9,755 bases of DNA, from the NCBI GenBank assembly GCA_023390955.1, contig JAEWBW010000204.1, forward strand, positions 1-9,755, read 5' to 3'. Position numbers and translations under genes: made by a program. Numbering within the stretch: position 1 is the first letter of the stretch; each line of letters starts with the position of its first letter. The DNA comes from Pseudomonadota bacterium. GTDB lineage: Bacteria > Pseudomonadota > Alphaproteobacteria > Rhizobiales > Xanthobacteraceae. The notes under the pieces were generated by a model that worked only from the letters and a program-made list of their open reading frames with translations, made no database searches and was not told where the DNA came from. Below, piece by piece: positions 5,918 through 9,755 of this stretch.

Positions 5918-6613
5918 ATGAAGTTCATTGCTCTTGCCGTCTCATGCCTTTTGACGTTCGCAATGCCCGCGCAGGCAAGTGATGCGGACACCTTCAACGC
6001 GATGGTGGCGTTGGCCAACAAGGGCAATGCCGAGGCGCAATACCATGTCGGCATGATGTACAATAATGGCATCGGCACCCAGCAGGATACGAAGCAGGCA
6101 TTCGAGTGGTTTCAGAAGGCCACGGCAGCCAACGACCCGCTCGGCGCCTACAAGCTCGGTTGTTATTACGACGGGCAGGGCGCTGGCGTTGTCGCGCTCG
6201 ATGCGAATGAAGCCCTGAAATACAAGCTCGTCGCTGCCAAGGCGGGCTATGCGCTGGCCCAGAACGATGTCGCCAATATCTATGAGAAGCAGGGCAACCT
6301 CGATGAGGCCCTGAAGTGGTGGAAGATGGCCGGCGACCAGGGCTATCCGAGAGCTCTCTTCAGCCTGTCCATGGCGTATTCCGGAGGCAAGGGGACGCCG
6401 CGCGACATGTCGATGTCGTACGCCTATTTCAAGCTCTCGACGATCCCGCCCAAAAAGAACGTGAACGAGATGGCGTCGATGCTGTCCAAGCCCGAACTCG
6501 AGAAGGCGGAAAAGCTGGTCGCCGAATGGAAGCCGCAGCCGACCCCGTTGACGATCAAGGCCAAGCAAGGCGTCAGCGCGGCGGAAGCGCTGGTGAAGAC
6601 AGCCAACAAATAA
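5918..6613 (+). CDS. Secreted Sel1-repeat (TPR-like) protein
   Basis: The 231-aa protein has a Sec signal peptide (MKFIALAVSC... with AQA at 18-20 before Ser21), so it is periplasmic or secreted. About four Sel1-like repeats follow: roughly 36-71 (GNAEAQYHVGMMYNNGIGT, then AFEWFQKATAAND), 72-108 (PLGAYKLGCYYDGQG, then ALKYKLVAAKAG), 109-141 (YALAQNDVANIYEKQGNLDE, then ALKWWKMAGDQG) and 142-176 (YPRALFSLSMAYSGGKGTPR, then AYFKLS). The C-terminal 55 residues lack repeats and are rich in Lys, Glu and Pro. Such alpha-solenoids act as protein-interaction scaffolds, for example in envelope or signalling functions; no enzymatic motif is seen. GGGGA lies 5 nt before the ATG. It sits between, and on the opposite strand to, the two EamA paralogues. 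Its partner is unknown. Confidence 0.9.
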   Translation: MKFIALAVSCLLTFAMPAQASDADTFNAMVALANKGNAEAQYHVGMMYNNGIGTQQDTKQAFEWFQKATAANDPLGAYKLGCYYDGQGAGVVALDANEALKYKLVAAKAGYALAQNDVANIYEKQGNLDEALKWWKMAGDQGYPRALFSLSMAYSGGKGTPRDMSMSYAYFKLSTIPPKKNVNEMASMLSKPELEKAEKLVAEWKPQPTPLTIKAKQGVSAAEALVKTANK

Positions 6614-6635
6614 GAGGTCGGTAGGGCCGGCCTAC
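6614..6635. terminator. Short convergent gap with a small palindrome
   Basis: Only 18 nt separate the Sel1-gene stop (6611-6613) from the stop of EamA copy 2 (6632-6634 on the minus strand). GTAGG (6621-6625) and CCTAC (6631-6635) pair around GCCGG and run into the EamA stop codon. The stem is short and lacks a T tract, so a bidirectional terminator is only possible. Confidence 0.25.
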
Positions 6636-7561
6636 GTCGCCTGCTTCCTCGAGGCCGCGAACACACCCGACAGCACCAGCGCGAAGCCGATGAAGTGGAA
6701 CGCCTGCGGGTGTTCGCCGAGGAACACCATCGCCATGATCGAGCCGAACACCGGCACGACGTGGAAGAACGGCGCGGCGCGGTTGGCGCCGATCAGGCGG
6801 ACGCCGCGATTGAAGCAGAGATAGGCAAGCGCGGACGGGAACACCGAGACGTAGAACAGCGTCAGCAAATTCGGTCCGTCGAGCTTCATCACCGGGCGCG
6901 CGTACAGCTCCCAGATTTCCAGCGGGATCAGGCAGGCCGCGCCGCAGCCGAAGGTGAAGGCGAGGAAGGACAGGCCGTGCATCGGCGGCCGCTTCAGCGT
7001 CAGCACCGAATAGAGCGCGAAGATGATGAGCGCGACGAGGAAGATCAGGTCGCCCTTGTTGAAGTCGATGCTCGACAGCGTGGTGAAATCGCCGTGCAGA
7101 AGGATGGTCAGCACGCCGCACATCGAGAGAGCCACGCCGAAGGCCTGCGCCGCGGTGAGGCGGACGCCGAGAATGGCGAGCGACCACAGCGCCACGACCA
7201 GGGGCGCCGCGGACTGCAGCAGCAGCGTGTTGAGGGCCTGGGTGTGCTCGAGCGCCCAGTACTGCAGTGTGTTGAAGGCGCCGATGCCCGTGATCGAGAG
7301 CGTGACCATCAGGCCGAGCCGCGAGCGGATCGCGGGCCAGTCCTGGGCGAGGTGTTTCCAGGCGAACGGCAGCACCAGCAGGAAGGCAAAGGTCCAGCGC
7401 AGGAACGACAGCGTGACCGGCGGGATATGGCCGGCGGCAAGCCGCCCGACGATGGCATTGCCGGCCCAGCACAGCGCGGTGACGCTGAGCAGCAGATAAG
7501 GCTGGTTGGCGATCCAGTGGCTGGACGTGTCGGCGCCGGTGGTCTGGCCGGTGGCGGACAT
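6632..7561 (-). CDS. EamA/DMT-family permease, copy 2
   Basis: The 309-aa inner-membrane permease has two EamA repeats and about ten membrane segments. It aligns residue for residue with copy 1. Shared blocks include NQPYLLLS (19-26), LPFAW (64-68), YWAL (101-104), VALWSL (123-128), GVRLT (132-136), LSFL (197-200), FPSALAYLCFNRGVRLIG (241-258), RAAPFFHVVPVFGS (261-274), and LGE with QAFH (281-289). Identity is about 53% overall and 46 of 60 at residues 241-300. The start is taken at ATG 7561; an in-frame TTG at 7627 would add 22 residues with no counterpart in copy 1. No clear Shine-Dalgarno is seen before 7561. It stands alone on its strand, convergent with the Sel1 gene and divergent from purA. 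The transported metabolite is unknown; divergence between copies at residues 31-60 and 171-190 could reflect different substrates. Confidence 0.9.
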   Translation of the reverse strand: MSATGQTTGADTSSHWIANQPYLLLSVTALCWAGNAIVGRLAAGHIPPVTLSFLRWTFAFLLVLPFAWKHLAQDWPAIRSRLGLMVTLSITGIGAFNTLQYWALEHTQALNTLLLQSAAPLVVALWSLAILGVRLTAAQAFGVALSMCGVLTILLHGDFTTLSSIDFNKGDLIFLVALIIFALYSVLTLKRPPMHGLSFLAFTFGCGAACLIPLEIWELYARPVMKLDGPNLLTLFYVSVFPSALAYLCFNRGVRLIGANRAAPFFHVVPVFGSIMAMVFLGEHPQAFHFIGFALVLSGVFAASRKQAT

Positions 7562-7956
7562 TGTGATTGTTATGGCCCCGCTAAAGACGCCTGAGCCATC
7601 CGGCCCGGCGAGATCCGGGCCGGTCAATGCCCGGCGGTCTCACAGACACGGAATCGCCGGAAGCAGCAATGCTGGAGGATGCATCGCGACCATGCGCGTT
7701 CCTCTGCGCCTTTGGTCGAGGGCCTTGCGCACCCCTTGGAACATTTCTGAATTTTTAGGGGATATCAAAGGCTTGGACAGGCTTCCGGGCCCCGAAAAAA
7801 CCCCGTTCTTGCTTGCCTAGAGAGGCTGCTTCCGTTATCCGGTTGGGGCTGCCTCGCATGAGATACGGCCTTGGGCCGAATTGGGGCTGGGCACAAGCTT
7901 GTCCCGGATGAATGGGGCATGCCAATTGAAGACATCTTCGAAGGGAATCCCCGCGA
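7562..7956. other. 395-nt intergenic region upstream of purA and EamA copy 2
   Basis: No gene of its own is supported; short reading frames here run into purA out of frame. It holds an AT-rich island at 7741-7757 (ACATTTCTGAATTTTTA), the best place for a purA promoter. Two weak -35-like hexamers precede it (TTGCGC at 7725, TTGGAA at 7736), but no good -10 pairs with them. A palindrome lies at 7890-7905. A purine-rich AGGGAA at 7942-7947 precedes the purA ATG by about 9 nt. No recognisable riboswitch such as a purine aptamer was found. Confidence 0.4.
7890..7905. repeat. Loopless palindrome in the purA leader
   Basis: ACAAGCTTGT (7893-7902) is a perfect 10-bp palindrome. It extends to GG...CC (7890-7891 and 7904-7905) across one C-C mismatch. 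With no loop it looks more like a protein-binding site than an RNA hairpin. It starts 67 nt before the purA ATG. The segment GCTTGTCCCGG (7897-7907) is identical to 3590-3600 inside the palindromic repeat, so it may instead be a decayed copy of that element. Confidence 0.3.
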
Positions 7957-9249
<1,293 letters not shown>

Positions 9250-9286
9250 CGATATCTTACCAGGACGAGCGCATAGTTGAGTTGAA

Positions 9287-9755
9287 ATGGCTGATTACTA
9301 TCCGCTGATCGCCCGCGCTATTGCCGCCCTGGACCCCAACGCTCCCGGCGAAAGCCGTCGCGCGCTCTATGAGCGCGCGCGCACGGCGCTGATCGCGCAG
9401 CTCCGCAGCGTGCAGCCGCCTTTGTCCGAATCCGAGATCACCCGCGAGCGGCTCTCGCTCGAAGAGGCCGTCCGCAAGGTCGAATCGGAGGCCGCCCAGC
9501 GTGCCCGCGAGGCCTCGCGGTCCGGTGGTTCCCGCGCCGGGAGTGCCGGTGCTGCCAGCAGCGGCAGTGGCGATGCCTTCCGCCGGGCCAGCGCCCGTGG
9601 CACTGAAGCCCCCGCATCCGCTCCGTCGCAGGCCCCGGCGGCCCAGCGTCCGGCGCGCCCAGCTGCGCCGTCCCGCCCTGATGACCAGGGCGATCGCCAG
9701 TCGCGCAGCCCGCGTGGCGAGATGCCCCGCTCGCAGCCGCCGCCGGCACCAAACC
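9287..9755 (+). CDS. Uncharacterised protein downstream of purA, N-terminal part (cut by window edge)
   Basis: An open frame from ATG 9287 to the window end gives 156 residues. Residues 1-75 look like a compact helical domain: ADYYPLIARAIAALDPN, RRALYERARTALIAQLRSV (24-42), then PPLSESEITRERLSLEEAVR (44-63). I recall similar N-termini in hypothetical proteins of Hyphomicrobiales; this is memory, not a search. From about 76 to the edge the chain is low-complexity, rich in Ala, Pro, Ser, Arg and Gly, and probably a disordered linker. No signal peptide precedes it, so the N-terminus is likely cytoplasmic. A C-terminal membrane or other domain may follow outside the window. The Shine-Dalgarno is weak (GAG about 5-7 nt before the ATG). 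Spacing of 37 nt from purA suggests co-transcription. The function is unknown and no purine-related motif is visible. Confidence 0.8.
   Translation, partial: MADYYPLIARAIAALDPNAPGESRRALYERARTALIAQLRSVQPPLSESEITRERLSLEEAVRKVESEAAQRAREASRSGGSRAGSAGAASSGSGDAFRRASARGTEAPASAPSQAPAAQRPARPAAPSRPDDQGDRQSRSPRGEMPRSQPPPAPN

Noticed and set aside
6695..7594. A 299-codon plus-strand open frame opposite EamA copy 2
   Set aside because: The product is dominated by Arg, Glu, Gln and His. The minus-strand permease is confirmed by its paralogue.
7736..7765. A GGAAC box (7738-7742) as a possible general-stress sigma EcfG promoter for purA
   Set aside because: No GTT-type -10 element is found 16-19 nt downstream; that segment reads GGGATATC.

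Overview
The window is GC-rich alphaproteobacterial chromosomal DNA. The gene families, codon bias, a Bug-type (TctC) solute receptor and the gene found after purA all point to Hyphomicrobiales, most likely Bradyrhizobium or a close relative. That assignment comes from reading the proteins, not from a database search. There are no rRNA or tRNA genes, no CRISPR array, no insertion sequence and no phage gene. All genes look intact except the two cut off by the window edges.

Layout, left to right. (1) 1-1601, minus strand: a D-2-hydroxyacid dehydrogenase, then after 87 nt the start of a Tat-exported ABC-transporter solute-binding protein that runs off the left edge. The gap between them holds two hairpins. 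(2) 1865-3550, plus strand: a membrane chemoreceptor with an sCache-type sensor domain. It is divergent from the dehydrogenase. (3) 3551-3672: a short convergent gap carrying two GC-rich palindromes. (4) 3673-5676, minus strand: an EamA/DMT-type permease followed by a Bug-family periplasmic receptor whose Shine-Dalgarno lies inside an inverted repeat. (5) 5918-6613, plus strand: a secreted Sel1-repeat protein. (6) 6632-7561, minus strand: a second EamA permease, clearly paralogous to the first. (7) 7957-9249, plus strand: purA, adenylosuccinate synthetase. A gene of unknown function follows 37 nt later and runs off the right edge.

How the genes fit together. The left two thirds is a nutrient sensing and uptake neighbourhood: two unrelated periplasmic receptors, two drug/metabolite-type permeases, a hydroxyacid dehydrogenase and a chemoreceptor. 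The sequence does not show the substrates. purA is a core purine-biosynthesis gene and marks a stable chromosomal location.

I found no convincing undescribed system. The points most worth a second look are the hairpin that would cover the Shine-Dalgarno of the Bug receptor gene, the intercistronic stem-loops before the ABC receptor gene, the gapless EamA paralogue pair around the Sel1 gene, the palindromic repeat between the convergent genes, and the uncharacterised gene after purA.
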